From Falsiroseomonas selenitidurans (GTDB taxonomy: Bacteria > Pseudomonadota > Alphaproteobacteria > Acetobacterales > Acetobacteraceae): 64,000 nt of DNA. Location: NCBI RefSeq assembly GCF_012103215.1, contig NZ_JAAVNE010000009.1, positions 62,001-126,000 on the forward strand, read 5' to 3'. The notes under the pieces were generated by a model that was not told the origin of the DNA, did not search any database, and was given only the letters and a program-made list of their open reading frames with translations. A program made the translations under genes and the position numbers. Shown here in pieces: positions 32,445 through 42,635 of the stretch. Numbering within the stretch: position 1 is the first letter of the stretch; each line of letters opens with the position of its first letter.

Positions 32445-34061
32445 ATGAAGCGGATCCTGTTGGCCGGCGCGGCCGGCCTGGCCCTGGCGACCGGCGCCTT
32501 CCAGGGGGCGCCTCAGGCGCAGACCCTGCGCATCGCGACCTCGGCGGAGGCGACCTCCGCCGACCCGCAACATTATGCCGCCGCCCCCAACTCCACCCTG
32601 CACGACCATGTGTTCGAGACGCTGGTGGAGCAGGATGCGCGGCTGAAGACCACGCCCTCCCTCGCCACCGCCTGGTCGCGGCGCGACGACACCACCTGGG
32701 TGTTCGACCTGCGGCAGGGCGTGCGCTTCCACAATGGCCAGGACTTCACCTCGGCCGATGTGGTGTTCTCCCTCTGCCGCATCCTGAACAACGAGACGGA
32801 GCTGGCCGTCTCCTACTCCTCCATCGTGCGCCGGCTGGCGCGGGTGGAGGCGGAAGGGCCGCACCGCGTGGTGATCGCCACGCGGCAGCCGGAGCCGCTG
32901 CTGCCGGCAGACATTGCCAGCCTGCGGATCATCCCCGCCGGGCTGGTGCCGGCGCGGCCCATCGCCTTCAGCCTGGAGGACAAATGCGCCGGCGCCGGCC
33001 AGCCCTGGCCGACCCTGGCGCAGTTCAACGACGGCGCCGCCGCCATCGGCACCGGCCCCTTCCGGATGCGCCGCTTCGACCGCAGCGGCGTGACGGAGCT
33101 GGCACGCAACGATGACTACTGGGGGGAGAAGCCGCATTGGGCCACGGTGCGGCTGCAGCCGGTGACGGCGGCGGGACCGCGGCTCGCCGGGCTGCTGGCC
33201 GGGGACCATGACATCGTGGAGGCGCCTTCCACCGGCGACATCCCGCGCCTGCGCAGCAACCCGGCCATCCGCCTGGCGGTGGCGCCGACCACGCGGCTGA
33301 TCTTCCTGCAACTCGACCAGCGGGAGCCCGCACCCTTCGTCAATGGCGGCACCGGGGCCAACCCGCTGCGCGATCCCCGCGTGCGCCAGGCGCTGTCGCT
33401 GGCCATCGACCGCAAGGCGATCGCGGAGCGGGTGATGGATGGCCTGGCGCTGCCGGCGACGCAGTTCCTGCCGGAGGGCATGTTCGGCACCATCCCCGGC
33501 CTGCCCGTGCTGCCCTACGACCCCGCCCGCGCCCGCACCCTGCTGGCGGAGGCCGGCCATGCGCAGGGCTTCAGCCTGGTGCTGCACGCCACCAACAACC
33601 GCTACGTGAACGATGCCCGCGTGATCCAGGCCATCGCCCAGTACCTCAACCGCATCGGCGTGCGGGCGGAGGTGGATGCCATGCCCTCCAACGTCTACTT
33701 CGGCCGCCGGGCGCGGCGCGAATTCTCCGTCCCCATGGGTGGCTGGGCAGCGAATGCGGAGGAGACGCTGCTGTTCTTCCGCACCTGGATGACCAGCACG
33801 GACCGCGCCCGCGGCCTCGGCGGCAGCAACTATGCCGGCTGGTCCAACGCCGCCTTCGACGCCGCCGCCGTCACCGCCGTGACGACGATGGACGATGCCG
33901 AGCGCGGCCGGCTGTTGCGCGAGGCCTCGCGCATCGGGCTGGAACAGGGCCCGGTCGTGCCGATCCATTTCGAGAGCGCGGTCTGGGCCTTCCGGCGCGG
34001 CCTGGCCTATGCCGGCCGCATGGACCAGCGGACCCTGGCGCAGGAGGTGCGGCCCGAATGA
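32445..34061 (+). CDS. Peptide/nickel-class ABC transporter substrate-binding protein
   Basis: 538 aa, SBP_bac_5 family. Signal peptide MKRILLAGAAGLALATGAF...QA-Q. Typical blocks: TLRIATSAEATSADPQHY, WVFDLRQGVRFHNGQDFTSADVVFS, IGTGPFRM and PLRDPRVRQALSLAIDRKAIAERVM. The GGAGG ribosome site is 10 bases from ATG. No permease or ATPase is beside it: its stop overlaps an alpha/beta hydrolase gene. It may share a membrane core encoded elsewhere, for example one of the two peptide ABC sets in this window. Ligands of this class are oligopeptides, opines or sugars. Confidence 0.92.
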   Translation: MKRILLAGAAGLALATGAFQGAPQAQTLRIATSAEATSADPQHYAAAPNSTLHDHVFETLVEQDARLKTTPSLATAWSRRDDTTWVFDLRQGVRFHNGQDFTSADVVFSLCRILNNETELAVSYSSIVRRLARVEAEGPHRVVIATRQPEPLLPADIASLRIIPAGLVPARPIAFSLEDKCAGAGQPWPTLAQFNDGAAAIGTGPFRMRRFDRSGVTELARNDDYWGEKPHWATVRLQPVTAAGPRLAGLLAGDHDIVEAPSTGDIPRLRSNPAIRLAVAPTTRLIFLQLDQREPAPFVNGGTGANPLRDPRVRQALSLAIDRKAIAERVMDGLALPATQFLPEGMFGTIPGLPVLPYDPARARTLLAEAGHAQGFSLVLHATNNRYVNDARVIQAIAQYLNRIGVRAEVDAMPSNVYFGRRARREFSVPMGGWAANAEETLLFFRTWMTSTDRARGLGGSNYAGWSNAAFDAAAVTAVTTMDDAERGRLLREASRIGLEQGPVVPIHFESAVWAFRRGLAYAGRMDQRTLAQEVRPE

Positions 34062-34948
34062 CCCCGCCCCTCAATCCGCTGGCGCAGGCCTTCTCCGCCA
34101 CCGGTCGCAGCGCCATCCCCTGGGCGGATGCCGCCTGCGACCTGGAACGGCCGCTGACCCTGCATGGCTATCGCCCCGCCGGCCACCGGCCGGAAAACCC
34201 GGTGGTGATCGTGCAGCACGGCATGCTGCGCAATGGCGACGACTACCGGGACTTCTGGATCCCGGCGGCGGAAAAGCACGGGCTGCTCATCATCGCGCCG
34301 ACCTTCGGCAAGGCCGGCTGGCCGGAGGCCGAGCACTACAACAACGGGCTGGTGCTGGACGATCTCGGCCAGCCCAGGCCGCGCCAATCCTGGGCCTATG
34401 GCATCCCGGCCCGGGTCTTCGCCGCGCTGCGGGCGGCCGGCGTCACCACCCGCCCGCGGGCGCATCTGTTCGGCCATTCCGCTGGCGGCCAGTTCGGCCA
34501 CCGGTTGATGTCGACCCAGCCGCATGACTGGCTGGAAGCGGCCACCATCGGCAATCCCGGCTGGTACACCCTGCCCACCCTGGACCGGGCCTTCCCCGAG
34601 GGGCTGGGCGGCATCGGGCTGGCGGAGGCCGACCTGCTGCGGCTGCTGGCCTTCCCGATGACCATCCTGGCCGGCGACCAGGACACGGAGACCAACGCCG
34701 CCTCCCTGCCATCCTCGCCGGCCGCCCTCGCCCAGGGGCCGCATCGTTTCGCCCGGGCGCATAACTACCTGGCGGAAGGCCGGGCGGCGGCGGCGCGGCG
34801 CGGCGTGGCCTGCAACTGGCGCCTGGTGCCGGTGGCGGGCATCGGCCATGACGGCCGCGCCATGTCCGCCGTTGCCGCCGCGCTGTGGTTCGAGGGGCGG
34901 CTGATCTCGGCAGAAGAAGCCGGCGTTTCCGCGGCCGGCGTGGCCTGA
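34058..34948 (+). CDS. Alpha/beta hydrolase (PHB-depolymerase/esterase-like)
   Basis: 296 aa. Nucleophile elbow GHSAGGQ near residue 145, oxyanion region VVIVQHGMLRNGDDY near residue 48, acid AGDQDTETN and the final His in GIGHDGRAM, so the catalytic triad is complete. No signal peptide. The start overlaps the stop of the peptide-type receptor (ATGA), tying hydrolysis to uptake: the imported compound probably contains an ester or amide. The exact bond is unknown. Confidence 0.9.
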   Translation: MTPPLNPLAQAFSATGRSAIPWADAACDLERPLTLHGYRPAGHRPENPVVIVQHGMLRNGDDYRDFWIPAAEKHGLLIIAPTFGKAGWPEAEHYNNGLVLDDLGQPRPRQSWAYGIPARVFAALRAAGVTTRPRAHLFGHSAGGQFGHRLMSTQPHDWLEAATIGNPGWYTLPTLDRAFPEGLGGIGLAEADLLRLLAFPMTILAGDQDTETNAASLPSSPAALAQGPHRFARAHNYLAEGRAAAARRGVACNWRLVPVAGIGHDGRAMSAVAAALWFEGRLISAEEAGVSAAGVA

Positions 34949-34964
34949 CGGCGCTGCGGATGCG

Positions 34965-34993
34965 TTGACGGGGGGCGGGGCAGCCCCTAGCGT
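34965..34993 (+). promoter_or_regulatory. Predicted promoter of the GntR/FCD regulator
   Basis: TTGACG (34965-34970) and TAGCGT (34988-34993) are separated by 17 bases. The -35 matches the consensus in five of six positions; the -10 is weak, which suits a regulated promoter. It begins 16 bases after the hydrolase stop. Confidence 0.5.
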
Positions 34994-35012
34994 CATCAGG
35001 TCATATGATGAC
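34992..35012. promoter_or_regulatory. Predicted operator of the GntR/FCD regulator
   Basis: GTCATCA and TGATGAC are perfect 7-bp arms with a 7-base spacer; the centre also holds the palindrome TCATATGA (35001-35008). The repeat overlaps the predicted -10 and start point, the usual place for autorepression, and is strikingly AT-rich for this genome. Confidence 0.6.
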
Positions 35013-35045
35013 TCGTACGGATTTGCCCCGCCGGATGCCTGTTCC

Positions 35046-35783
35046 ATGATGCGCCGCGATATCGGGATGGCGCCGCTGCGCCCCTCCGCCAACCTGACCG
35101 GCGCCCTGGTGCACCGGCTGGCGGAGGAAATCCGCAGCGGCCGCCTGGCCCCCGGCGCCCGCCTGCCGACCGAACAGGATCTGATGCGGGAAGCCGGCGT
35201 CAGCCGCACCGTGGTGCGCGAAGCCGTGGCCGCGCTGCGGGCGGAGGGGCTGGTGGTGACGCGCCAGGGTGTCGGCGCCTTCGTCACCGAGCGCCCCGGG
35301 GAGGGCATCTTCCGCCTCACGCCCAGCGAGGCGGAGGGGCTGCAGCAGGTGATCCAGGTGCTGGAACTGCGCCTGGCGCTGGAGGTGGAGGCCGCCGGCC
35401 TGGCCGCCGAACGCCGCAGCGCCGCCGCCCTGGCGATGATCGAGGAGGCGGAGGCGCTGTTCGACGCCGCCGTGGCCGCCGGCGGCGATGCCGCGGAGGC
35501 CGATTTCGCGCTGCACCGCGCCATCTTCATGGCCACTGGCAACCCGCATTTCCTGCGCTTCCTGGAAGTGCTGGGGCGCCACGCCATCCCGCGCCGGGCG
35601 CTCGGCCTGGTCGAGCGCAGCGAGGCGGAGCGGAAGCAATACCTGGCCCAGGTGCGCGGCGAGCACCGCCTGGTGGCGGCGGCGATCGCGGCAGGCGACC
35701 CCGAAGCCGCCCGCGGCGCGATGCGCCGCCACCTGGAAGCCGCGCGCGAACGCTACCGGCGCTTGGCGGCCCAGGCGGGATAG
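35046..35783 (+). CDS. GntR-family regulator with FCD effector domain
   Basis: 245 aa. The DNA-binding wing is LVHRLAEEIRSGRLAPGARLPTEQDL with REAGVSRTVVREAVAALRAEGLV (residues 20-75), followed by an all-helical FCD domain with metal-type residues (ADFALHRAIFMATGN, HRLVAAAIAAGD). ATG at 35046 is the first good start; an adjacent ATG follows. The operator-like repeat just upstream (34992-35012) suggests autoregulation. Neighbours are the receptor-hydrolase pair before it and MmgE/PrpD, FAD and quinone oxidoreductase genes after it. FCD regulators respond to small carboxylic acids. Confidence 0.92.
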   Translation: MMRRDIGMAPLRPSANLTGALVHRLAEEIRSGRLAPGARLPTEQDLMREAGVSRTVVREAVAALRAEGLVVTRQGVGAFVTERPGEGIFRLTPSEAEGLQQVIQVLELRLALEVEAAGLAAERRSAAALAMIEEAEALFDAAVAAGGDAAEADFALHRAIFMATGNPHFLRFLEVLGRHAIPRRALGLVERSEAERKQYLAQVRGEHRLVAAAIAAGDPEAARGAMRRHLEAARERYRRLAAQAG

Positions 35784-35869
35784 GCAGGCGGGGCAACGCC
35801 CGGCCGGGGCCTTCGCCACCGCGCCCCGTTGCGCCTATCCTGCCCGCCGGGAATGCAGGAGCGCGCACC

Positions 35870-37237
35870 ATGGAAAACCCGCTGATCCGCCTGGCCGAAC
35901 ACGCCGCCAGCTGGCGCGACCGGCCGCTGCCGGCGGCGGTGGCGCACCATGCCCGACGCGCGCTGATCGACTGGTTCGCCGCCCTGCTGCCCGGCTGCAC
36001 CCAGCCCCCCGCCAGCCTGATGGCCGGGGTGCTGGCCGACCAGCGCGGCACCGGAAGGGCGATCTGCTACGTGGACGGCCAGGCGGGCGCGCTGCGCCAC
36101 GCGGCGCTGCTGAACGCCACCGCAAGCCATACCGTGGAATTCGACGACATCTTCCGCGACGCCGGCTACCACCCGGGCTGCCCCACCATCCCCGCCGCGC
36201 TGGCCGCCGCCCAGGCCCGGGGCACGGACATGGACACGCTGCTGCGCGCCATGGTCGCGGGCTACGAGGTCTCCTGCCGCATCGGCCTGGCGGTGCAGCC
36301 CAGCCATTACCGCTACTGGCACACCACCGGCACCGTCGGCACCTTCGGCGCGGCCGCCGCCGTCGGCGTGGTGCTGGGCCTCGATGCGCACCGCATGGCC
36401 CATGCCCTGGCCACCGCGGCGACAATGGCGGGCGGGCTGCAACAGGCCTTCCGCGGCGAGGGGATGAGCAAGCCGCTGCATCCCGGCCATGCGGCGGAAG
36501 CCGGCGCCCTGGCGGCGCTCGCCGCCTCGGCCGGCGTGACCGGGGCGCTGGACGTGCTGCACGGCCCGGTGGGCTTCGCCGCCGCCACCAGCGCGGATGC
36601 CGGCCAATGGGACAAGGCGCTGGCGGGGCTGGATGAGTGGGTCGCCATCACCCGCATGACCTTCAAGAACCACGGCTGCTGCGGCCACATCTTCGCCGCG
36701 CTGGACGGGCTGGCGGCGTTGCAGGACCGGCATGGCTTCACCGCGGAACAGGTCGCCGCGCTGCATATCGGCGGCTACAGCGCCACCAAGGATGTCTGTG
36801 ACCGGCCGGTGGTGGCGACGGAACAGCAGGCCCGCTTCAGCGCGCAATACTGCGCCGGCGCGCTGCTGGTCCTCGGCGGAGTCCGGCTGGCCGCCTTCGC
36901 GCCGGCGAACCTGGCCAATCCCCGCATCCACGCCATGATGGAGAAGGTGACCGTCAGCCTGGACCCCGCCCTGGCGCAGGATTATCCGGCCCGGCGCGCC
37001 GCCAATCTGCGCCTGGAACTAGTGGATGGGCGGGTGCTGGAACACCACCAGCCGACCCGCAAGGGCGACCCGGACGCGCCGCTTTCCGATGCCGAACTCG
37101 CCGCGAAATTCTACGAACTCGCCGTGCCGGCGATCGGCGCGACGGCGGCCGAGGCGCTGCTGGACCTGCTGCGGCATGGCGCGGCATTGCCCGGGGCGCT
37201 GCCGCTGGCGGCGCAGAGGCTCGAACCGGCATCGTGA
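35870..37237 (+). CDS. MmgE/PrpD family protein
   Basis: 455 aa. Blocks of the 2-methylcitrate dehydratase/iminodisuccinate epimerase-like family: NATASHTVEFDD (residues 83-94), GCPTIPAALA, MVAGYEVSCRIG, HTTGTVGTFGAAAAV, GMSKPLHPGHAAEAG and TRMTFKNHGCCGHIF. A GCAGGAG ribosome site precedes the ATG. Members dehydrate, decarboxylate or epimerise tricarboxylic or amino-dicarboxylic acids. It follows the FCD-GntR gene in the same direction, 86 bases on, and may be its main target. No other enzyme of the methylcitrate cycle is in the window, so a propionate role is not supported. Confidence 0.9.
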   Translation: MENPLIRLAEHAASWRDRPLPAAVAHHARRALIDWFAALLPGCTQPPASLMAGVLADQRGTGRAICYVDGQAGALRHAALLNATASHTVEFDDIFRDAGYHPGCPTIPAALAAAQARGTDMDTLLRAMVAGYEVSCRIGLAVQPSHYRYWHTTGTVGTFGAAAAVGVVLGLDAHRMAHALATAATMAGGLQQAFRGEGMSKPLHPGHAAEAGALAALAASAGVTGALDVLHGPVGFAAATSADAGQWDKALAGLDEWVAITRMTFKNHGCCGHIFAALDGLAALQDRHGFTAEQVAALHIGGYSATKDVCDRPVVATEQQARFSAQYCAGALLVLGGVRLAAFAPANLANPRIHAMMEKVTVSLDPALAQDYPARRAANLRLELVDGRVLEHHQPTRKGDPDAPLSDAELAAKFYELAVPAIGATAAEALLDLLRHGAALPGALPLAAQRLEPAS

Positions 37238-37301
37238 TTGCCTATAACGGCGGTATCCAGGCGTTCGTCACGCCCGGCCGCAGCGCGGTCGCCGCAGGCA
37301 C

Positions 37302-38624
37302 TCAGCCCGCCGCCGCCTGGCCGGCGCGCAGGCCCAGCGCGAAGGACTGCGCCAGGCCATTGCCCGGCACGTAGCCGGCGGCGCCATGGCCGGAAATGCC
37401 GCAGGCCACGCCGCCGGCGGCGAACAGGTGGGGGATGGGCGTGCCATCCTCCCGCAGCACCCGCGCCTGTGCATCCACCCGCACGCCACCCTGGGTGTGC
37501 GCCAGCGCGCCCGTCACCTCCGCCGCGAAGAAGGGCGGCGCCAGCGTGCCGCCCCAGCGCTGCCGGCCGAAGGGGTCGGGCAGCGCGCCATGCCCGGCCA
37601 GGGTCTCCGCCAGCGCCGCCGCCGGCAGGCCGAAGCGGGCGGCGAGCGCCGGCAGGTCGGCGCAACACGCAACGGCACCGAGTTCCACCGCGCGGCGGAA
37701 CGGGCCGCCGGCGAGCGCCGCCTGCTGCGCCGCCGCCCCCCACACTTCCACCGCCACGCCGCCGGGCTGCGCCAGCAGATGCGCGGTGAGTTCGGACGGC
37801 CCCATGTCCTCCGCCACGAAGCGCCGGCCCTGCCGGTTCACCAGCACCGCACCCAGCGAGGGCAGCGAGGCGCCGAAGCGCGGCCGCACCCCGTTCCAGC
37901 GATGCGGCGAGACATGCGGCTGGCCCTGGTAGCTGTCCATGCACAGCAGCCCCGCCCCCAGCGCCGCCGCCCAGCTGATGCCCGCCCCGTCGCAATGCAC
38001 GCCGCCGACATGCACCGCCGCGGCGGCCTCGGGACAGAACCGCGCCAGCATCGGGGCCGCCCCGCCGAAGCCGCCGGTGGCCAGCACCACGGCACGCGCC
38101 GGCACCGGACCCGCCGCCGTGGTCACGCCGCGCTGCCCGGGCAGCAGGCCCGTCACCCGCACCCCGTCGCGCAGCGCGATCCCCGCCTGCGCCGCCACCG
38201 CCGCGCGCAGCAGCGCCTGCAATTCCGCGCCGCTTTCGGCCGGCGTGGCGTGCAGCCGCATGGCGGAATGGCCCGGCCAGCGGGAGGTGGTGTGCAGGTG
38301 AAGCGGCAACCCCGCGACATCCGCCAGGAATGCCACCGCCGCCGCCGCGCCCTGCGTCACCGTGGCCAGCAGCACCGGGTCCACCGCCGCGCCGGATTTG
38401 GCGCGGACATCGGCGGCGAAGGCCTCGGGCGAATCGGCCTCCCCCACCGCGGCCTGCCAGCGCGTGCCGGCCGCGGCGATCAGCCCTCCGGAGACGGACA
38501 GCGTGGTCGGCGCCGCCAGGTCGCGTTCCAGCAGCGCCACGCGCGCCCCGGCCTGGGCCGCCGCCAGCGCCGTCATCATGCCGGCCGCCCCGGCCCCGGC
38601 CACCACCACGTCAATATCCTGCAT
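37302..38624 (-). CDS. FAD-dependent oxidoreductase, fumarate reductase/ketosteroid dehydrogenase type
   Basis: 440 aa from ATG 38624 (MQDIDVVVAGAGAAGMM). The dinucleotide-binding GAGAAG is followed by LSVSGGLIAAAGTRW, VLATGGFGG, GDGxx-like HCDGAGISWA, and the C-terminal HTQGGVRVD...LFAAGGVACG and GYVPGNGLAQSFALG, all typical of the FAD_binding_2 flavoprotein subunit family. No haem or signal sequence. It likely catalyses an alpha,beta desaturation or enoate reduction. It is divergent from a quinone oxidoreductase (139 bases) and convergent with the MmgE/PrpD gene. The longer frame to 38774 would overlap the divergent gene. Confidence 0.9.
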   Translation of the reverse strand: MQDIDVVVAGAGAAGMMTALAAAQAGARVALLERDLAAPTTLSVSGGLIAAAGTRWQAAVGEADSPEAFAADVRAKSGAAVDPVLLATVTQGAAAAVAFLADVAGLPLHLHTTSRWPGHSAMRLHATPAESGAELQALLRAAVAAQAGIALRDGVRVTGLLPGQRGVTTAAGPVPARAVVLATGGFGGAAPMLARFCPEAAAAVHVGGVHCDGAGISWAAALGAGLLCMDSYQGQPHVSPHRWNGVRPRFGASLPSLGAVLVNRQGRRFVAEDMGPSELTAHLLAQPGGVAVEVWGAAAQQAALAGGPFRRAVELGAVACCADLPALAARFGLPAAALAETLAGHGALPDPFGRQRWGGTLAPPFFAAEVTGALAHTQGGVRVDAQARVLREDGTPIPHLFAAGGVACGISGHGAAGYVPGNGLAQSFALGLRAGQAAAG

Positions 38625-38763
38625 GGCGGAAGAATGGCGCAGTCCCCCGCCGGGGTCGAGGCGGCCGGGCCGGCCTGCGGCCGCCATCGGTTTGTCCAGC
38701 CAGGCCATTCCCAACCGTCGCCGGCAGGCGCATCTGATCCGCCAAGCCTTCGAGGAGCCTGTG

Positions 38764-39786
38764 ATGCGCGCCATCGCCTATACCCACAGCCTGCCGGCCA
38801 GCGACCCCGCCGCCCTGCAGGACATGGACCTGCCCGATCCGCCCGCCCCCACCGGGCGCGACCTGCTGGTGGCGGTGCACGCCATCTCGGTGAACCCGGT
38901 GGATGCCAAGGTGCGGCTGCGCGACGATCCGCGTGGCAGCCCGAAGATCCTGGGCTACGACGCCGCCGGCGTGGTGCGCGCGGTGGGGCCGGGGGCCACG
39001 CTGTTCCGCCCCGGCGATGCGGTGTTCTATGCCGGCGACATCACCCGCCCCGGCACCAACGCCGCGCTGCATCTGGTGGATGAGCGCCTCGTCGGCCCGA
39101 AGCCCGCGGCGCTTTCCTTCGCCCAGGCGGCCGCCGTGCCGCTGACCGCCATCACGGCGTGGGAGGCGCTGTTCGACCGCCTGCGCATCCCGCGCGGAAC
39201 CCCGGCGCGGGAGGAAGCGGTGCTGATCATCGGCGGTGCCGGCGGCGTCGGCTCCATCGCCGTGCAGCTCGCCCGCCAGCTCACCGGGCTGCGGGTGGTG
39301 GCCACCGCCAGCCGGCCGGAGACGGTGGCCTGGGCGCGGGAGATGGGTGCGCATGACGTGCTGGACCATGCGGGCGACCTGGCGGCGCAGGCCAGGGCGC
39401 TCGGCGTGCCCTTCCCGGCCATCTTCGTGACGACGCAGACCGAGGCCCATTGGCCGGCGGTCTGCGAGATCATCGCGCCGCAGGGCGCCATCTGCCTGAT
39501 CGACGACCCGAAGACCGCGCCTGACTTCCGGATGCTGAAGCTGAAGGCGGCCTCGCTGCACTGGGAGCTGATGTTCACCCGGTCCCGCTTCCGCACGCCG
39601 GACATGCAGGCGCAGCACGCGCTGCTGGTGGAGGTCAGCCGGATGCTCGACACCGGCACGCTGCGCACCACGCTGGGCGAGCATTTCGGGCCGATCACCG
39701 CCGCCAATCTGCGCCGCGCCCATGCCGCGATCGAAAGCGGCACGTCGCGCGGCAAGATCGTGCTGGAGGGTTTTCCCGCCGGCTGA
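38764..39786 (+). CDS. Zinc-type alcohol dehydrogenase-like quinone oxidoreductase
   Basis: 340 aa medium-chain dehydrogenase without zinc ligands. ATG at 38764 after GAGGAG. Signatures: ISVNPVDAKVR, ILGYDAAGVVRAVG, ALSFAQAAAVPLTAITAWEAL, and the NADPH loop IIGGAGGVGSIAVQLA near residue 160. Such proteins reduce quinones or enones with NADPH (ZTA1/QOR-like). Its TGA is immediately followed by the stop of the convergent ABC ATPase with no intergenic base. The divergent FAD oxidoreductase may act in the same redox step. Confidence 0.92.
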   Translation: MRAIAYTHSLPASDPAALQDMDLPDPPAPTGRDLLVAVHAISVNPVDAKVRLRDDPRGSPKILGYDAAGVVRAVGPGATLFRPGDAVFYAGDITRPGTNAALHLVDERLVGPKPAALSFAQAAAVPLTAITAWEALFDRLRIPRGTPAREEAVLIIGGAGGVGSIAVQLARQLTGLRVVATASRPETVAWAREMGAHDVLDHAGDLAAQARALGVPFPAIFVTTQTEAHWPAVCEIIAPQGAICLIDDPKTAPDFRMLKLKAASLHWELMFTRSRFRTPDMQAQHALLVEVSRMLDTGTLRTTLGEHFGPITAANLRRAHAAIESGTSRGKIVLEGFPAG

Positions 39787-40761
39787 TCAGCCGTGCAGGT
39801 GGCAGGCGACGCCGCCCTGGTTGTCGCCCGCCGCCTGCGTCCAACCCGGCATCCGCACCGAGCATTGCGGCATGGCGTGCGGGCAACGCGGATGGAAGGG
39901 GCAGCCGGGCGGCGGATTCGCGGCGGAGGGGATCTCCCCGATGATGCGCGGCAGCACGCCGCGCCGCGCCGGGTCCGGGATCGGCGACGCGTCGCGCAGC
40001 ATCTGCGCGTAAGGGTGCAGCGGGTTGGCCAGCACGCGGCCGGCCGGCCCCTCCTCCACGATGCGGCCGAGATACATCACCGCGACGCGGTCGCAGAACC
40101 AGCGCACCACCGAAAGATCGTGGCTGACGAACAGGAAGGACAGGCCGCGCCGCTTGCGGAGGTCCTGCATCAGCAGCAGCACCTGCGCCTGCACCGAGAC
40201 ATCCAGCGCCGAGACGGGCTCATCCGCCACGATCAGCTCCGGCTCCACCGTCAGGGCACGGGCGATGCCGATGCGCTGGCGCTGGCCGCCGCTGAATTCA
40301 TGCGGGAAGCGATCCAGCGCCGCGGGCGGCAGGCCCACCTCCTCCAGCAGCGCCGCGGCGCGGCGGCGGGCTTCCTTTCCCTCCGCCAGGCCATGCACCT
40401 GCATCGGCTCCATCAGCGCGCTGCCGATGGACTGCCGCGGGTCGAGCGAGGAATAGGGATCCTGGAAGACGATCTGCATGCGCCGGCGCAGCGCCTTCAG
40501 GCTGGCACCCTGGGCGGTGAGGACATTCTCCCCCTTCCAGGTGACGGTGCCGGCATCGGGTTCGATCAGCCTGAGAAGGGCGCGGGCCGCGGTGGATTTG
40601 CCGCAGCCGGATTCACCCACCAGGCCGAAGGCCTCGCCGGCATGGATGGTGAAGGAGATGTCCTCCACCGCGCGGACGCGGACCGTGCGCGGCGTCGGGA
40701 ACCCCTTCTTCGAGACGAAATGCTTGCGCAGCCCGTCAACGACCAGGACGGGTGTGGTCAT
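39787..40761 (-). CDS. Oligopeptide-class ABC transporter ATP-binding protein (OppF/DppF type)
   Basis: 324 aa. Walker [11 protein letters not shown]-loop VFQDPYSSLDPRQ, signature FSGGQRQR, Walker B LIVADEP, switch His VSHDLSVV, and the Opp-type C terminus with PGCPFHPRCP cysteines. Last gene of the 13-kb minus-strand operon; ATGA overlap with the second permease. Its partner ATPase of the OppD/DppD type is not next to it but 6.9 kb upstream at 47668-48654. Confidence 0.93.
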   Translation of the reverse strand: MTTPVLVVDGLRKHFVSKKGFPTPRTVRVRAVEDISFTIHAGEAFGLVGESGCGKSTAARALLRLIEPDAGTVTWKGENVLTAQGASLKALRRRMQIVFQDPYSSLDPRQSIGSALMEPMQVHGLAEGKEARRRAAALLEEVGLPPAALDRFPHEFSGGQRQRIGIARALTVEPELIVADEPVSALDVSVQAQVLLLMQDLRKRRGLSFLFVSHDLSVVRWFCDRVAVMYLGRIVEEGPAGRVLANPLHPYAQMLRDASPIPDPARRGVLPRIIGEIPSAANPPPGCPFHPRCPHAMPQCSVRMPGWTQAAGDNQGGVACHLHG

Positions 40762-41632
40762 TCGTTCCTCAGCTTCGGGTCGGTGGCGTCGCGCAGCCCG
40801 TCGCCCACCATGTTCAGCCCCAGCACCAGGAACAGGATGGCGATGCCGGGAAACACGGCGAGCCAGGGCGCGTCCAGGATGTTCTCGAAGCCGTCGCGCG
40901 TCATGCCGCCCCAGGTCGCGGTCGGCGGCTTCACGCCAAGGCCGATGAAGGACAGGGACGCCTCCACGCGCACCGCGGTGGCCAGCCACAGCGTGCCCAT
41001 CACCATCACCTCGGACAGGATGTTGGGCAGGATGTGGCGGAACAGCACGCGGGTATGGCTGAAGCCCAGCGCCCGGCCGGCTTCCACGAAGGCACGTTCC
41101 TTCAGCGCCAGGGTGGGCGCCCGGGCGACGCGGGCGAAGGGCGCGATGGCGGTCAGCGCGATGGCCACCACCAGGTTGATCAACTCCGGCCCCAGCAGCG
41201 CCACCACGATCAGGCCGAGGATCAGCGAGGGGAAGGACAGCAGCACATCCATCACCTGCATCACCAGCAGGTCGAACCTGCCGCCGATATAGCCGGAGAC
41301 CAGGCCGATGGCGCCGCCGATGATGGCGGCAGCGAAGATGGCACCGAGCGAGACGGTCAGCGAGATCTGCCCGCCCCACATGAGGCGGGAGAGGATGTCG
41401 CGACCGAACTGGTCCGTGCCCAGCAGGAAGTCCGCGGAAGGCGGCTGCAGCCGGTTGAAGATGTCCTGCTCCGCCGGGTCGTAGGGCGCGAGCCAGGGGG
41501 CGAGCACGGCGGCCAGCATGATGATCACGCAGATCACCACGCCCACCGCGGTGGTCGGGTTGCTGCGCGCCTTGCCCAGCGCGCGCCGCCAGCCGGAGGG
41601 CGCCGGCGGGGCGACGAGTTCCTGGGTGACGC

Positions 41633-41636
<4 letters not shown>
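40758..41636 (-). CDS. Oligopeptide-class ABC permease (OppC/DppC type)
   Basis: 292 aa, with N-terminal helix VVICVIIMLAAVLAPWLAPYDP followed by the family block LLGTDQFGRDILSRLMWG near residue 75. The coupling loop is FVEAGRALGFSHTRVLFRHILPN, and LSFIGLGVKPPTATWGGM marks the last third. Overlaps both neighbours by ATGA. With the OppB-type permease it forms the membrane channel used by the operon receptor(s). Confidence 0.93.
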
Positions 41637-42574
<938 letters not shown>

Positions 42575-42588
42575 CGGCGGGCCCTGCG

Positions 42589-42612
42589 CCCTCTCCCGCA
42601 TCCGGGAGAGGG
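42589..42612 (-). repeat. Hairpin repeat between receptor and permease genes
   Basis: A perfect 10-bp stem (CCCTCTCCCG, loop CATC, CGGGAGAGGG) followed on the plus strand by TTGGGGTGAG. The GGGAGAGGGTTGGGGTGAG wording recurs between genes in many proteobacteria, so this is probably a dispersed REP-like element. Here it would stabilise the receptor mRNA and lower permease expression. Confidence 0.6.
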
Positions 42613-42635
42613 TTGGGGTGAGCGCTCGGGCCGCG

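Noticed and set aside
35870..37237. Methylcitrate-cycle PrpD
   Set aside because: No prpB, prpC or acnD neighbour; only the wider MmgE/PrpD family can be supported.
42589..42612. Factor-independent terminator after the receptor
   Set aside because: The stem is perfect but the minus strand has no T-run after it, and permease genes follow in the same direction; a stability or REP-like element fits better.
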